From Bolinopsis microptera (lineage: Eukaryota; Ctenophora; Tentaculata; Lobata; Bolinopsidae), in assembly GCF_026151205.1 (NCBI RefSeq), contig NC_087083.1, positions 11,344,944 to 11,408,943 of the forward strand: a DNA stretch of 64,000 nt, given 5' to 3'. A program made the translations under genes and the position numbers. The notes beneath the pieces are model-generated. The model ran no database searches. It saw only the letters and a program-made list of their open reading frames with translations, and was not told the origin of the DNA. This document shows, piece by piece, positions 1-13,344 of the stretch (position 1 is the stretch's first letter; the number at the start of each line of letters is the position of its first letter).

Positions 1-3000
1 TGGCCGTTATTATCTTATAGGGTCGTGAGGGGTGGCCGTTATTATCTTATAGGGTCGTGAGGGGTGGCCGTTATTATTTTATTGGGTCGTGAGGGGTGGC
101 CGTTATTATCTTATAGGGTCGTGAGGGGTGGCCGTTATTATCTTATTATCGTGAGGGGACGGCCGTTATTATCTTATTGGGTCGTGAGGGGACGGCCGTT
201 ATTATCTTATTGGGTCGTGAGGGGTGGCCGTTATTATCTTATAGGGTCGTGAGGGGTGGCCGTTATTATCCTATAGGGTCGTGAGGGGTGGCCGTTATTA
301 TCTTATTGGGTCGTGAGGGGTGGCCGTTATTATCTTATTGGGTCGTGAGGGGTGGCCGTTATTATCCTATAGGGTCATGAGGCCGTGAGGGGTGGCCGTT
401 ATTATCTTATAGGGTCGTGAGGGGTGGCCGTTATTATCTTATAGGGTCGTGAGGGGACGGCCGTTATTATCTTATAGGGTCGTGAGGGGACGGCCGTTAT
501 TATCTTATTGGGTCGTGAGGGGACGGCTGTTATTATCTTATTGGGTCGTGAGGGGACGGCCGTTATTATATTATTGGGTCGTGAGGGGTGGCTGTTATTA
601 TCTTATAGGGTCGTGAGGGGTGGCTGTTATTATATTATAGGGTCGTGAGGGGTGGCCGTTAATATCTTATTGGGTCCTGAGGGGTGATCGTTATTATCCT
701 ATAGGGTCGTGAGGGGTGGCCGTTATTATCTTATAGGGTCGTGAGGGGACGGCCGTTATTATCTTATTGGGTCGTGAGGGGACGGCCGTTATTATCTTAT
801 TGGGTCGTGAGGGGTGGCCGTTATTATCTTATAGGGTCGTGAGGGGACGGCCGTTATTATCTTATAGGGTCGTGAGGGGTGGCCGTTATTATCTTATAGG
901 GTCGTGAGGGGTGGCCGTTATTATCTTATAGGGTCGTGAGGGGTGGCCGTTATTATTTTATTGGGTCGTGAGGGGTGGCCGTTATTATCTTATAGGGTCG
1001 TGAGGGGTGGCCGTTATTATCTTATTGGGTCGTGAGGGGTGGCCGTTATTATCTTATTGGGTCGTGAGGGGTGGCCGTTATTATCCTATAGGGTCGTGAG
1101 GGGTGGCCGTTATTATCCTATAGGGTCGTGAGGGGTGGCCGTTATTATTTTATAGGGTCGTGAGGGGTGGCCGTTATTATCTTATTATCGTGAGGGGACG
1201 GCCGTTATTATCTTATTGGGTCGTGAGGGGACGGCCGTTATTATCTTATTGGGTCATGAGGGGTGGCCGTTATTATCTTATAGGGTCGTGAGGGGTGGCC
1301 GTTATTATCTTATTGGGTCGTGAGGGGTGGCCGTTATTATCTTATTAGGTCGTGAGGGGTGGCCGTTATTATCTTATTGGGTCGTGAGGGGTGGCCGTTA
1401 TTATCCTATAGGGTCGTAAGGGTTGGCCGTTATTATCTTATAGGGTCGTGAGGGGACGGCCGTTATTATCTTATTGGGTCGTGAGGGGTAGCCGTTATTA
1501 TCCTATAGGGTCGTGAGAGTAGGCCGTTATTATTTTATTGGGTCGTGAGGGGACGGCCGTTATTATCCTATAGGGTCGTGAGGGGACGGCCGTTATTATC
1601 CTATAGGGTCGTGAGGGGACGGCCGTCATTATCCTATAGGGTCGTGAGGGGTGGCCGTTATTATCCTATAGGGTCGTGAGGGGTGGCCGTTATTATCTTA
1701 TTGGGTCGTGAGGGTTGGCCGTTATTATCTTACAGGGTCGTGAGGGGTGGCCGTTATTATCTTATAGGGTCGTGAAGGGTGGCCGTTATTATCTTATAGG
1801 GTCGTGAGGGGTGGCCGTTATTATCCTATAGGGTCGTGAGGGGTGTCCGTTATTATCTTATTGGGTCGTGAGGGGTGGCCGTTATTATCTTATAGGGTCG
1901 TGAGGGGTGGCCGTTATTATCTTATAGGGTCGTGAGGGGACGGCCGTTATTATCTTATTGGGTCGTGAGGGGTGGCCGTTATTATCCTATAGGGTCGTGA
2001 GGGGTGGCCGTTATTATCTTATTGGGTCGTGAGGGGACGGCCGTTATTATCTTATTGGGTTGTGAGGGGTGGCCGTTATTATCCTATAGGGTCGTAAGGG
2101 TTGGCCGTTATTATCTTATAGGGTCGTGAGGGGACGGCCGTTATTATCTTATAGGGTCGTACGGGTTGGCCGTTATTATCCTATAGGGTCGTGAGGGGAC
2201 GGCCGTTATTATCTTATTGGGTCGTGAGGGGTAGCCGTTATTATCCTATAGGGTCGTGAGAGTAGGCCGTTATTATTTTATTGGGTCGTGAGGGGAAGGC
2301 CGTTATTATCCTATAGGGTCGTGAGGGGACGGCCGTTATTATCCTATAGGGTCGTGAGGGGACGGCCGTTATTATCCTATAGAGTCGTGAGGGGTGGCCG
2401 TTATTATCCTATAGGGTCGTGAGGGGTGGCCGTTATTATCTTATTGGGTCGTGAGGGGTGGCCGTTATTATCTTATTGGGTCGTGAGGGGTGGCCGTTAT
2501 TATCTTATAGGGTCGTGAAAGGTGGCCGTTATTATCTTATAGGGTCGTGAGGGGTGGCCGTTATTATCCTATAGGGTCGTGAGGGGTGTCCGTTATTATC
2601 TTATTGGGTCGTGAGGGGTGGCCGTTATTATCTTATAGGGTCGTGAGGGGTGGCCGTTATTATCTTATAGGGTCTTGAGGGGTGGCCGTTATTATCCTAT
2701 AGGGTCGTGAGGGGTGGCCGTTATTATCCTATAGGGTCGTGAGGGGTGGCCGTTATTATCTTATTGGGTCGTGAGGGGTGGCCGTTATTATCTTATAGGG
2801 TCGTGAGGGGTGGCCGTTATTATCCTATAGGGTCGTGAGGGGTGGCCGTTATTATCTTATTGGGTCGTGAGGGGTGGCCGTTATTATCTTATAGGGTCGT
2901 GAGGGGTGGCTGTTATTATCTTATAGGGTCGTGAGGGGTGGCCGTTATTATCCTATAGGGTCGTGAGGGGTGGCCGTTATTATCCTATAGGGTGGTGAGG

Positions 3001-5905
3001 GGTGGCCGTTATTATCCTATAGGGTCGTGAGGGGTGGCCGTTATTATCTTATAGGGTCGTGAGGCCGTGAGGGGTGGCCGTTATTATCTTATTGGGTCGT
3101 GAGGGGTGGCCGTTATTATCTTATAGGGTCGTGAGGGGTGGCCGTTATTATCTTATAGGGTCGTGAGGGGTGGCCGTTATTATCCTATAGGGTTGTGAGG
3201 GGTGGCCGTTATTATCCTATAGGGTGGTGAGGGGTGGCCGTTATTATCCTATAGGGTCGTGAGGGGTGGCCGTTATTATCTTATAGGGTCGTGAGGGGTG
3301 GCCGTTATTATCTTATTGGGTCGTGAGGGGTGGCCGTTATTATCTTATAGGGTCGTGAGGGGTGGCCGTTATTATCCTATAGGGTCGTGGGGGGTGGCCG
3401 TTATTATCTTATAGGGTCGTGAGGGGTGGCCGTTATTATCTTATAGGGTCGTGAGGGGACGGCCGTTATTATCTTTTTGGGTCGTGAGGGGACGGCCGTT
3501 ATTATCTTATTGGGTCGTGAGGGGACGACCGTTATTATATTATTGGGTCGTGAGGGGTGGCTGTTATTATCTTATAGGGTCGTGAGGGGTGGCTGTTATT
3601 ATATTATAGGGTCGTGAGGGGTGGCCGTTAATATCTTATTGGGTCGTGAGGGGTGGCCGTTATTATCCTATAGGGTCGTGAGGGGTGATCGTTATTATCC
3701 TATAGGGTCGTGAGGGGTGGCCGTTATTATCTTATAGGGTCGTGAGGGGTGGCTGTTATTATCTTATAGGGTCGTGAGGGGACGGCCGTTATTATCTTAT
3801 TGGGTCGTGAGGGGACGGCCGTTATTATCTTATTGGGTCGTGAGGGGTGGCCGTTATTATCTTATAGGGTCGTGAGGGGTGGCCGTTATTATCTTATAGG
3901 GTCGTGAGGGGTGGCCGTTATTATCTTAGAGGGTCGTGAGGGGTGGCCGTTATTATTTTATTGGGTCGTGAGGGGTGGCCGTTATTATCTTATAGGGTCG
4001 TGAGGGGTGGCCGTTATTATCTTATTGGGTCGTGAGGGGTGGCCGTTATTATCTTATAGGGTCGTGAGGGGTGGCCGTTATTATCTTATAGGGTCGTGAG
4101 GGGTGGCCGTTATTATCTTATAGGGTCGTGTGGGGTGGCCGTTATTATTTTATTGGGTCGTGAGGGGTGGCCGTTATTATCTTATAGGGTCGTGAGGGGT
4201 GGCCGTTATTATCTTATTGGGTCGTGAGGGGTGGCCGTTATTATCTTATTGGGTCGTGAGGGGTGGCCGTTATTATCCTATAGGGTCGTGAGGGTTGGCC
4301 GTTATTATCCTATAGGGTCGTGAGGGGTGGCCGTTATTATCTTATAGGGTCGTGAAGGGTGGCCGTTATTATCTTATAGGGTCGTGAGGGGACGGCCGTT
4401 ATTATCTTATTGGGTCGTGAGGGGACGGCCGTTATAATCTTATTGGGTCGTGAGGGGTGGCCGTTATTATCTTAAAGGGTCGTGAGGGGTGGCCGTTATT
4501 ATCTTATTGGGTCGTGAGGGGTGGCCGTTATTATCTTATTGGGTCGTGAGGGGTGGCCGTTATTATCTTATTGGGTCGTGAGGGGTGGCCGTTACTATCT
4601 TACAGGGTCGTGAGGGGTGGCCGTTATTATCTTATTGGGTCGTGAGGGGTGGCCGTTATTATCTTATTGGGTCGTGAGGGGTGGCCGTTATTATCCTATA
4701 GGGTCGTGAGGGGTGGCCGTTATTATCTTATTGGGTCGTGAGGGGACGGCCGTTATTATCTTATTGGGTCGTGAGGGGTGGCCGTTATTATCCTATAGGG
4801 TCGTGAGGGGTGGCCGTTATTATCTTATTGAGTCGTGAGGGGTGGCCGTTATTATCTTATTGGGTCGTGAGGGGTGGCCGTTATTATCTTATTGGGTCGT
4901 GAGGGGACGGCCGTTATTATCTTATTGGGTCGTTAGGGGTGGCCGTTATTATCCTATAGGGTCGTGAGGGGTGGTTGTTATTATCCTATAGGGTCGTGAG
5001 GGGTGGCCGTTATTATCCTATAGGGTCGTGAGGGGTGGCCGTTATTATCCTATAGGGTCGTTAGGGGTGGCCGTTATTATCTTATTGGGTCGTGAGGGGA
5101 CGGCCGTTATAATCTTGGATTCTTATTGGGTCGTGAGGGGATGGCCGTTATGATTTTGGATCTTTATTGGGTCGTTAGGGGTGGCCGTTATTATCCTATT
5201 GGGTCGTGAGGGGTGGCCGTTATTATCTTATTGGGTCTTGAGGGGACGACCGTTATTATCCTATAGGGTTGTGAGGGGTGGCCGTTATTATCTTATTGGG
5301 TCGTAAGTGAACGGCCGTTATAATCTTGGATTCTTATTGGGTCGTGAGGGGATGGCCGTTATGATTTTGGATCTTTATTGGGTCGTGAGGGGACGGCCGT
5401 TATAATCTTGGATTCTTATTGGGTCGTGAGGGGACGGCCGTTATAATCTTGGATTCTTCTTGGATCGTGAGGGGACGGCCGTTATAATCTTGGATTCCTA
5501 TTGGGTCGTGAGGGGACGGCCGTTATAATCTTGGATTTTTATTGCGTCGTGAGGGGACGGCCGTTATAATCTTGGATTCTTATGGGGTCGTGAGGGGACG
5601 GCCGTTATAATCTTGGATTCTTATTGGGTCGTGAGGGGATGGCCGTTATAATCTTGGATTCTTCTCGGATCGTGAGGGGACGGCCGTTACAATCTTTGAT
5701 TGCTATTGGGTCGTGAGGGGACGGCCGTTATGATCTTGGATTCTTATTGGGTCGTGAGGGGACGGCCGTTACAATTTTTGATTCCTTTTGGGTCGTGAGG
5801 GGACGGCCATTATAATCTTGGATTCCTATTGGGTCGTGAGCTAGGGTACGGCCGTTATAATCTTGGATTCCTATTGAGTCGTGAGGGGACGGCCGTTATA
5901 ATCTT
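1..5905. repeat. 32-bp satellite array with a 41-bp variant edge
   Basis: About 180 head-to-tail copies of a 32-bp monomer, recognisable by GGCCGTTATTATC followed by GGGTCGTGAGGGG. The array is cut by the window start. Monomers alternate between GGGGTGGCC and GGGGACGGCC types, and between TTATTGGG, TTATAGGG and CTATAGGG types. From about 5100 a 41-bp form takes over, carrying an extra TTGGATTCT-like insert, and monomers become more diverged towards 5905, as expected at an array edge. Some rare variants recur in the same order far apart (for example 1487-1555 and 2230-2297; 585-680 and 3550-3650), which indicates block duplication. Short ORFs inside are incidental. Confidence 0.97.
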
Positions 5906-6360
5906 GCACCGTTATTTAATAATCATGACTTCATAATACACGATCACCACATCCCAACTCATAGTCATAACTGTATGCAACGCTTCACTTATGATATAAA
6001 CGGTGAATAAATAAATATTAAGTTTACAATACAAGGCGGGATGCAACAACAAATAACATCGATTCGTAATTTACCAGCCGCTGAGAGTAGGCACAAGACA
6101 TAAGCACACTAGAAACTAGTAGTATTACACTAGACTACTATAAACTACTATAAACGAAGGTACTATACTACTAAACGAAGGTACTACAAAGTGCTGAACG
6201 GACCTATAATACTATAATAACACACTAGATCACACTCCAGCTCAGTTACTCAGTCATGTTATATCCCCTATATTAATATAGAAGATCAAATTACAAAACT
6301 CTGCAGGTGTGCTCTAGAGTCTAGAGATCGCGAGATTTCTATGCAAATAAAGGCGGCGGA
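5906..6360. other. AT-rich spacer, no gene seen
   Basis: Unique-looking sequence between two tandem arrays. It contains small local repeats of ACTACTATAAAC and CGAAGGTACTA around 6125-6190. No ORF, splice-framed exon or RNA gene was recognised. Confidence 0.6.
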
Positions 6361-7745
6361 GTGGAGAGTGTAGCTGAGTATGATTATGAAGGTGTAGAGT
6401 GTAGGAGTGGATAGTGTAGGAGTGGAGAGTGTAGGAGTGGAGAGTGTAGGAGTGGAGAGTGTAGGAGTATGAAGGTGTAGAGAGTGTAGGAGTATGAAGG
6501 TGTAGAGAGTGTAGGAGTGGAGAGTGTAGCTGCGAGTATGATTATGAAGGTGTAGAGAGTGTATGAGTAGGATTATGAAGGTTCAGAGAGTGTAGCTGAG
6601 TAGGATTATGAAGGTGTAGATAGTGTAGGAGTAGGATTATGAAGGTGTAGAGAGTGTAGGAGTAGGATTATGAAGGTGTAGAGAGTGTAGCTGAGTATGA
6701 TTATAAAGGTGTAGAGTGTAGGAGTAGGATTATGAAGGTGTAGCGAGTGTAGGAGTAGGATTATGAAGGTGTAGAGAGTGTAGCTGAGTATGATTATAAA
6801 GGTGTAGAGTGTAGGAGTAGGATTATGAAGGTGTAGCGAGTGTAGGAGTAGGATTATGAAGGTGTAGAGAGTGTATCTGAGTATGATTATGAAGGTGTAG
6901 AGAGTGTAGCTAAGTATGATTATGAAGGTGTAGAGAGTGTAGCTGCGAGTATGATTATGAAGGTGTAGAGAGTGTATGAGTAGGAGTATGAAGGTGTAGA
7001 GAGTGTAGCTGAGTAGGATTATGAAGGTGTAGATAGTGTAGGAGTAGGATTATGAAGGTGTAGGAGTGTAGGAGTATGATTATGAAGGTGTAGAGAGTGT
7101 AGGAGTATGATTATGAAGGTTTAGAGAGTGTAGGAGTAGGATTATGAAGGTGTAGAGAGTGTAGCTGAGTATGATTATGAAGGTGTAGATAGTGTAGGAG
7201 TAGGATTATGAAGGTGTAGAGAGTGTAGGAGTAGGATTATGAAGGTGTAGAGAGTGTAGCTGAGTATGATTATGAAGGTGTAGAGAGTGTAGGAGTAGGA
7301 TTATGAAGGTGTAGAGAGTGTAGGAGTAGGATTATAAAGGTGTAGAGTGTAGGAGTAGGATTATGAAGGTGTAGCGAGTGTAGGAGTAGGATTATGAAGG
7401 TGTAGAGAGTGTAGCTGAGTATGATTATGAAGGTGTAGAGAGTGTAGCTGAGTATGATTATGAAGGTGTAGAGAGTGTAGCTGAGTATGATTATGAAGGT
7501 GTAGAGAGTGTAGCTGAGTATGATTATGAAGGTGTAGAGAGTGTAGCTGAGTATGATTATGAAGGTGTAGACTGTAGAGAGTGTAGGAGTAGGATTATGA
7601 AGGTGTAGAGAGTGTAGCTGAGTATGATTATGAAGGTGTAGTAGAAGGTGTAGATTAGGTGTAGTAGGTGTAGAGAGTGTAGCTGAGTAGGATTATGAAT
7701 GTGTAGTAGAAGGTGTAGATTAGGTGTAGTAGGTGTAGATTAGTG
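6361..7745. repeat. 31-33-bp minisatellite
   Basis: Tandem units built from GAAGGTGTAGAGAGTGTAG followed by either GAGTAGGATTAT (31 bp) or CTGAGTATGATTAT (33 bp). The two unit types are interspersed. The right edge (7630-7745) decays into short GTGTAGTAGAAG-type units. The array is strongly purine-rich on the plus strand. Confidence 0.95.
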
Positions 7746-7778
7746 ACTACTTTACTTTAGAGCTCACAAGCAAAATGT

Positions 7779-8488
7779 AGGGTGAGAATCCCTGCCACGT
7801 TTTTGGTCAGCTTCGCCGGGGCTCATGTCTTTCCTCGAGGGAGCATTAGTGTCTACAGAAAAACTGACAAATCCTAGCGAAGTCCAATCCGAACCACATC
7901 TTCCATCAGAGGTGGTGCTGGGTCAGCTGGTTACTGAACGGATTGGCCTGGAGAAAAGCATAGTCCTGTCATTCTAAAGTTAACCATAGAGGGGGTCAGG
8001 CGCTGTTCGCTCACGGCTGGTTCTTGGAGCCAACACCCTCGGCCCCACAGAAGTGGGAGCACTGTCGGTGGTGGCTGTCGTGAATCAGCACTTTAGTATA
8101 GCGCGGAAATTGAGCCGCGCAAAGACAAAGATATAACACAAAAACAACAAAGATATGGGTGAATTCCATCGGAGGCTCAGGCATGCCTGGTAGGTTCCTG
8201 TCAGCCCACTAGAATGACAGGGGGCAGCCTGTTCTATCGAGTACCCGGGAGAACATCTAGGCATGGGTGGTGTTCTCCCGTGAACGAGCATTATGACAGT
8301 TTCCCTAACGGGAAACGTCGCTCACCAGGCTTTATCCTCTGGAGGGGCGGGATCACTAGCCCATGCCAAGTGACCCAAACCTACTGACACCTACAACCAG
8401 AGGAACCCCAATAGACGTTAGTCACTAATGACGGACGTAGCCTCCCAATAGGGAGGTAAAGTGGGTGCCCCAACATAAAAAAAAAAAA
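7779..8488 (+). mobile_element. Non-autonomous retroposed element with poly(A) and TSD
   Basis: A GC-richer block of about 710 bp that ends in a poly(A) tract (8477-8488). It is flanked by matching copies of GCAAAATGT at 7770-7778 and 8489-8497, which fits a target-site duplication from target-primed reverse transcription. It has no convincing coding frame, so it looks like a long SINE or a LINE derivative made only of untranslated sequence. I saw no second copy in the window and do not recognise the family. The boundaries come from the TSD and tail, not from alignment. Confidence 0.72.
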
Positions 8489-8497
8489 GCAAAATGT

Positions 8498-11400
8498 TAC
8501 AAAGAAATTTCAAAAATAGCAGTCCGGTTTCCTATTTATAGCTGTCTGCTGAGTAATTGCACTCGTACTCTAGAACTCTGTAAAAGTATAAAGATGCTGT
8601 GCAACTATATTGGATATTATAATCACAGTGATGACTAGTGCGACCGGCGTTCATTCTTCCCAGTTGGGACAAGCATTCTCAGAACTGTGCTCATCCAAAT
8701 ATAATGATATGAATATATTATGTCATAATATGTCATATGAAAATATTTGGTCGCATTGGAGAACAATGACTGAAATATCTAAGTACTTTAGTACTTTAGT
8801 AGATTGTGTTAAACAATAAAAGAGAATGAGACAACTCACACTGTAGGTGGTATTGACACCTTTTGGACTTAGTTCTAAACTATTTAATCTTGAAATAGCT
8901 GATGTGCCTTTTGTAGAAATAATTCATTGTAGTGGTCAGTAGGAAGTATGGTGGAAGTATGGTGGATCTCGACAGACAACGTAGAACAAATAAATAGTAA
9001 AAATAGTTTACCAGTTATTTGTCTTTTGTATTTTATTTGTCGAGAGCCGTGATGCTAAACTAAAATGCTAAAAACTGACACTTGGCCTTACGAGATTTAT
9101 GGAAATAATTCGAAAGTGAGAGTGCCCTGAAACCAGTCCATGATGATGAACTTGAACACAGAATTGATGGAATTTAGAAGATAATACTGACCGATGAACT
9201 TAAATTACATCACAATTAACAAAAAAGAGAACTATGGTAGCACAACATTTAATTTGACCTATTCGATGTCTCTTCAAAAATTACGAATATTCTTAACCCT
9301 AATATCAAGTCGTCTTCATCTCGTTTTACCTTACTTAAACGGTAAATCTCATTTACAAAAGTCCTGGTGGACTATTTCATTGTTCATGGCATACCACTAT
9401 CTCCTTTAGGGTTTAATAGTTTGCAATTATAGTTGCGATTAGTTGCAATTAGTTTGCAATTATATGCAGGGTAGTGGAATTATGTTAGATAGTTTAAGTA
9501 CTCCAGCACAGCTACCAGGAGAGATCTATGCTGTTTTACTAATGGCGAAGTTATTGCGACGAATTTGAATTGTTATTGGCGCCACTCTACGGTATTTATT
9601 TAATTTTGAATCTTTCTCGGCGCACTCGGAATCAGTTGGTCGTTCATCATTGTATGAAGGCCCTCAGATTACGTCATTTGTAGTCAATTTAAGCGGATCA
9701 ATGTCTTAAAAAACTGAATTTCCTAGATGTTCCCATGCAGTAGAACAAAAAATAAAATCTAATAGCTCAACTAAATTTGTAGTTTTTTTCTGAACAGAAA
9801 ATTCAGTTTATTCATTTGTTAAAATATTCGACACAAATTCAAAAACTTATTATAGTAAAAAGCTTTTAAAGTAACTAAAAGCTTTTAAACATATTATATA
9901 TAAATGTGTGACTTAAAGGTACGGACTTACAAGTGACTTACAGGTGACGTACAGGTGACAACTCAATGCAGCTACAATTGTTTCCAGTCTAGTTTAAACT
10001 TTCTTAATCTTAAGCTCTACTTTTTATCGACAACGCGAAAGTGTTTAGCAGCAAAATTAGAAGAGTCAATCTAATCGTTCAATTGCAGGTGTGTGTTTTG
10101 AATTTACAAAGGGTATTCAACTAAATTTACCATTACATGTTATCACTCATTATAATTATGAATTCCTGTCGAGAAATTTAAGGACAGCATTTTTTCAAAA
10201 AAAGTAAGGAAACTGTTACAACGAATATCGTAATCTTCCTGCATTGTAAGTGTAACAATCTGACGAGTGAGCCGTTCAGTCGCTACACTACTACTACCAC
10301 GCTACAATGGTAATTATTATTAATTACTACCTATGGTAATATCTTTAAAAGATGTTTGTCAGTCATCACGATACGGAAATATTGATCCTATTCATCATTA
10401 AGATGACAAAGAAACTTTACGACAAATCGGGAAGAAGAATTACTAAAAGAAAATGTATAATCAAAACAAAACTGCAATAACCTTGCACACGGGGTAGCGA
10501 TTGTTGTAACTGCCTTACCAAGATTTATATATTTACATAACATATAGTATTACAGAATGAGCAAAGTATTAATTACAGTCGGCCTCCAAGGGAGTTTTAC
10601 TTTACGTAGCAGCTCAACAATGATATAACCAGTGCTGTATAATAGGTTGAACTAGTACAAGGGTTAGAATAGTAAATAGCTAAATACTAAAAGTTAGCTG
10701 GCTTGGGAATTATGTTTTGGTATATGAATTATGTTATAATTATGTTTTGAGAAGGGTAACTCAAAGTACACGTTAGCTGAATTGTGGTAATGGCGGGGTT
10801 ATTATGTTTTTAGAAGGGTAATTCAGAGTTTGAATTCAACTATAGAACTACTTGCAGTGACTGGTCACTTGCCACAGTGGTATAAACTACTAGTAATTAA
10901 GGAGCAGTAATAAGGAGCAGAAGTAACCAGAAAGAACATTTCATTGCTCCTAATTTACTAATTTACTCCTTACCATTTTGTACTATAAGAGTATAAGAAT
11001 TAGGGTTTGGACAAGGATCACACATTAAGTATTTTACACTTTACTATTGCAGTATAAGGATGGGAACACGAAAGTCTTCGTTTAATGTTACTTAGATAAA
11101 GGTTCGTTAAAGCCCTAAAATTAGGCGGAATCAAAGTTGCAGCTGCTGCAACCGGAGAAACCACGCGAAGATGCTGAAAGTAAAGCTATCTGGTTTTCTA
11201 GTGAGAGTTTTAATCTCAAGGTTATAAGATTAATTATGAACTCTGAGCTGTGGTAGGGACAATGACCTAAAATGGCATAAATGTCAATTTACTCGAAGGT
11301 TTTTCCATTTTCACCAAGAAATATATGCTATTTTGGAGCTCCACTGCTAATTGCGTTGGAATTATGTTGGTCCGTCCTTTTCAGAGCCCAAAGAGACAAT

Positions 11401-12454
11401 TGGCCTACGTCAATCTCATAGATCGATTATCCAATCTGTTTGGTCTGGCCAGCTGTAACAAGGAACATTACCAGAGTAAGATTAATAACAGTAAGATTAA
11501 CACACAGAATATAGAGTTGTAGCTTTATACTATAGTTATAACATTAGAATATAAAGCTTACCAGCTACTTTATACTTTTATATTTAGCCGAATATATAAC
11601 AGTGTATGATAGTAGTGCTCCGCAAAGTTATTTCGTGCTCCGTCTAATTAATTAACAGTTCGGTTTATACTACTACCATCTAACTCGACTAAGTCTCTCA
11701 ACTCTTTGTCTGAAAACCAACAACGCATTTTGTCGCAAAGAAAATATCGCACATGTAAACAAGTTGCGTTTAAAGGTCCCCGATAGCTTACACACGTAGA
11801 TATCACGTAGATATAGGATGTACGCATATCTATACATATACCCCACATATATGATATAAGATATTGCAATGAAACAATATGTTGATGTATGCAGCGCAAT
11901 ATAGCGAGGAATACAGTAGGTTCTGACATACGTGCGATGTTATACGCGGAATTTTAACATGGAATTAATTAACAATTATAATTATCAAAGGAATGCGTAG
12001 TTTAGTGTGTATAAGTGCGTAAAATAAAACAGAAATCGAGACTAAATGATGAAGAGGAGGCCGACTAAAATGCCGGTCATGTATCACAACAAGGACAGAT
12101 GCTGTAAAACTGAGTGACAACAGGTTTGAAACCTCATCAAACGTCACTTCTGTTCTAATGTGTCCTCCGCAAAGTTATTTTGTAGCTAAGTAGTAATATT
12201 GGTTAGTAACACTATATCACGACGTGGTAAATTGCAATGTTTACTCCAATGGACACATTTTTGCTCTAAATAAAACGTTGAGTACCGTTAACTCATGGGA
12301 AGACAAATATATAGACTGATGAAAACAATAAAGTATAGAGTTTATTTATAAACAATATACAGTAAAGTGTAGAGTTTACTAACAATATACAGTAAAGTGT
12401 AGAGTTTATCTTAACTTATAACAAAGCTTATTATATAACCCTCACACGAGTTGT
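8498..12454. other. AT-rich region without a firm gene
   Basis: No long ORF or recognisable protein domain. Two exon-like patches stand out. A minus-strand phase-0 frame at 11018-11173 is listed separately. A plus-strand frame at about 11384-11460 lies after a CTTTTCAG acceptor-like site. Near 12310-12410 the phrase AGTAAAGTGTAGAGTTTA occurs in close tandem copies. Confidence 0.45.
11018..11173 (-). CDS. Candidate terminal exon of the Ser-rich minus-strand gene
   Basis: On the minus strand a CTTTCAG acceptor is followed by 52 codons open in phase 0 to a TGA stop at 11018-11020. The last firm exon upstream (ending at 14423) also finishes in phase 0, so joining is frame-compatible and would give a 259-aa product. 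The first 20 codons, rich in Val, Ala and Pro, look coding; the later part is AT-rich and less convincing. A possible donor (GTAACA) lies inside the frame, so the exon may end earlier. The implied intron is about 3.2 kb and contains an interspersed repeat. This is an inference from phase and composition only. Confidence 0.3.
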   Translation of the reverse strand, partial: HLRVVSPVAAAATLIPPNFRALTNLYLSNIKRRLSCSHPYTAIVKCKILNV

Positions 12455-12838
12455 TGTCAGAGGTCACCACGTGGTCAGAGGTCACCACGTGGTCAGAGGT
12501 CACCACGTGGTCAGAGGTCACCACGTGGTCAGAGGTCACCACGTGGTCAGAGGTCACCACGTGGTCAGAGGTCACCACGTGGTCAGAGGTCACCACGTGG
12601 TCAGAGGTCACCACGTGGTCAGAGGTCACCACGTAGTCAGAGGTCAACACGTGGTCAGAGGTCACCACGTGGTCAGAGGTCACCACGTGGTCAGAGGTCA
12701 ACACGTGGTCAGAGGTCACCACGTGGTCAGAGGTCACCACGTGGTCAGAGGTCACCACGTGGTCAATACGTGGTCACCACGTGGTCAATACGTGGTCACC
12801 ACGTGGTCAACACGTGGTCACCACGTGGTCAGAGGTCA
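12455..12838. repeat. 18-bp array carrying AGGTCA and CACGTG in each unit
   Basis: About 21 copies of the unit GAGGTCACCACGTGGTCA. Each holds a palindrome ACCACGTGGT with a CACGTG E-box core, and an AGGTCA nuclear-receptor-type half-site. A few units carry point changes (CACGTAGTC, CAACACG). After about 12760 the units shorten. Because 18 is a multiple of three, several frames stay open on both strands; those ORFs are by-products. Confidence 0.95.
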
Positions 12839-13344
12839 CCACATTGTATATATTTGTTATTCACAGTACATCACTAAATGTTTGTTATTGTATTTACAGT
12901 ACACTAGTACATGTTTGTTATTATATTTAAGGTGTAAAGACGCAGTGGATAGTGTGTACACACGACAGTTGTCTTTCTTCGTACAAACAGTAAGAGAACA
13001 ATGATATTGATAGTTCAAGGACTGGTATGGAACATAAAAGTAAACTGTTCAGCAAGTCATTGTGACAAAATATTTAAAACATCACAAAATATATCAAAAA
13101 CATCACAAAATATCACAAAATATTAAATATTTATCATACTTTACTTATATTTATCATACTTTACTTACTCCACTCTCAAATCAAGTGCTCGAATATAAAT
13201 GTGCACTAATATTAATAAGTATGTGTCGACGAAGAACTAAGCTTCCTCGGTTGATAAAGATATGACCAAATCGCGTCAAGACTTACTCATAAATTCCATG
13301 TTATTTAGTTACCATATGAGTACTAGTACTAAGAGACCAGGCAT
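12839..13344. other. AT-rich spacer, no gene seen
   Basis: Low-complexity AT-rich sequence with local duplications such as ATTTATCATACTTTACTT near 13125-13160. No supported exon. Confidence 0.5.

Noticed and set aside
1-5905. CRISPR-like array
   Set aside because: Units are contiguous 32-bp repeats with no unique spacers, and the setting is animal genomic DNA.
12411-13004. Repetitive ORFs on both strands over the 18-bp array
   Set aside because: An 18-bp period keeps several frames open; no start context, domain or splice support.
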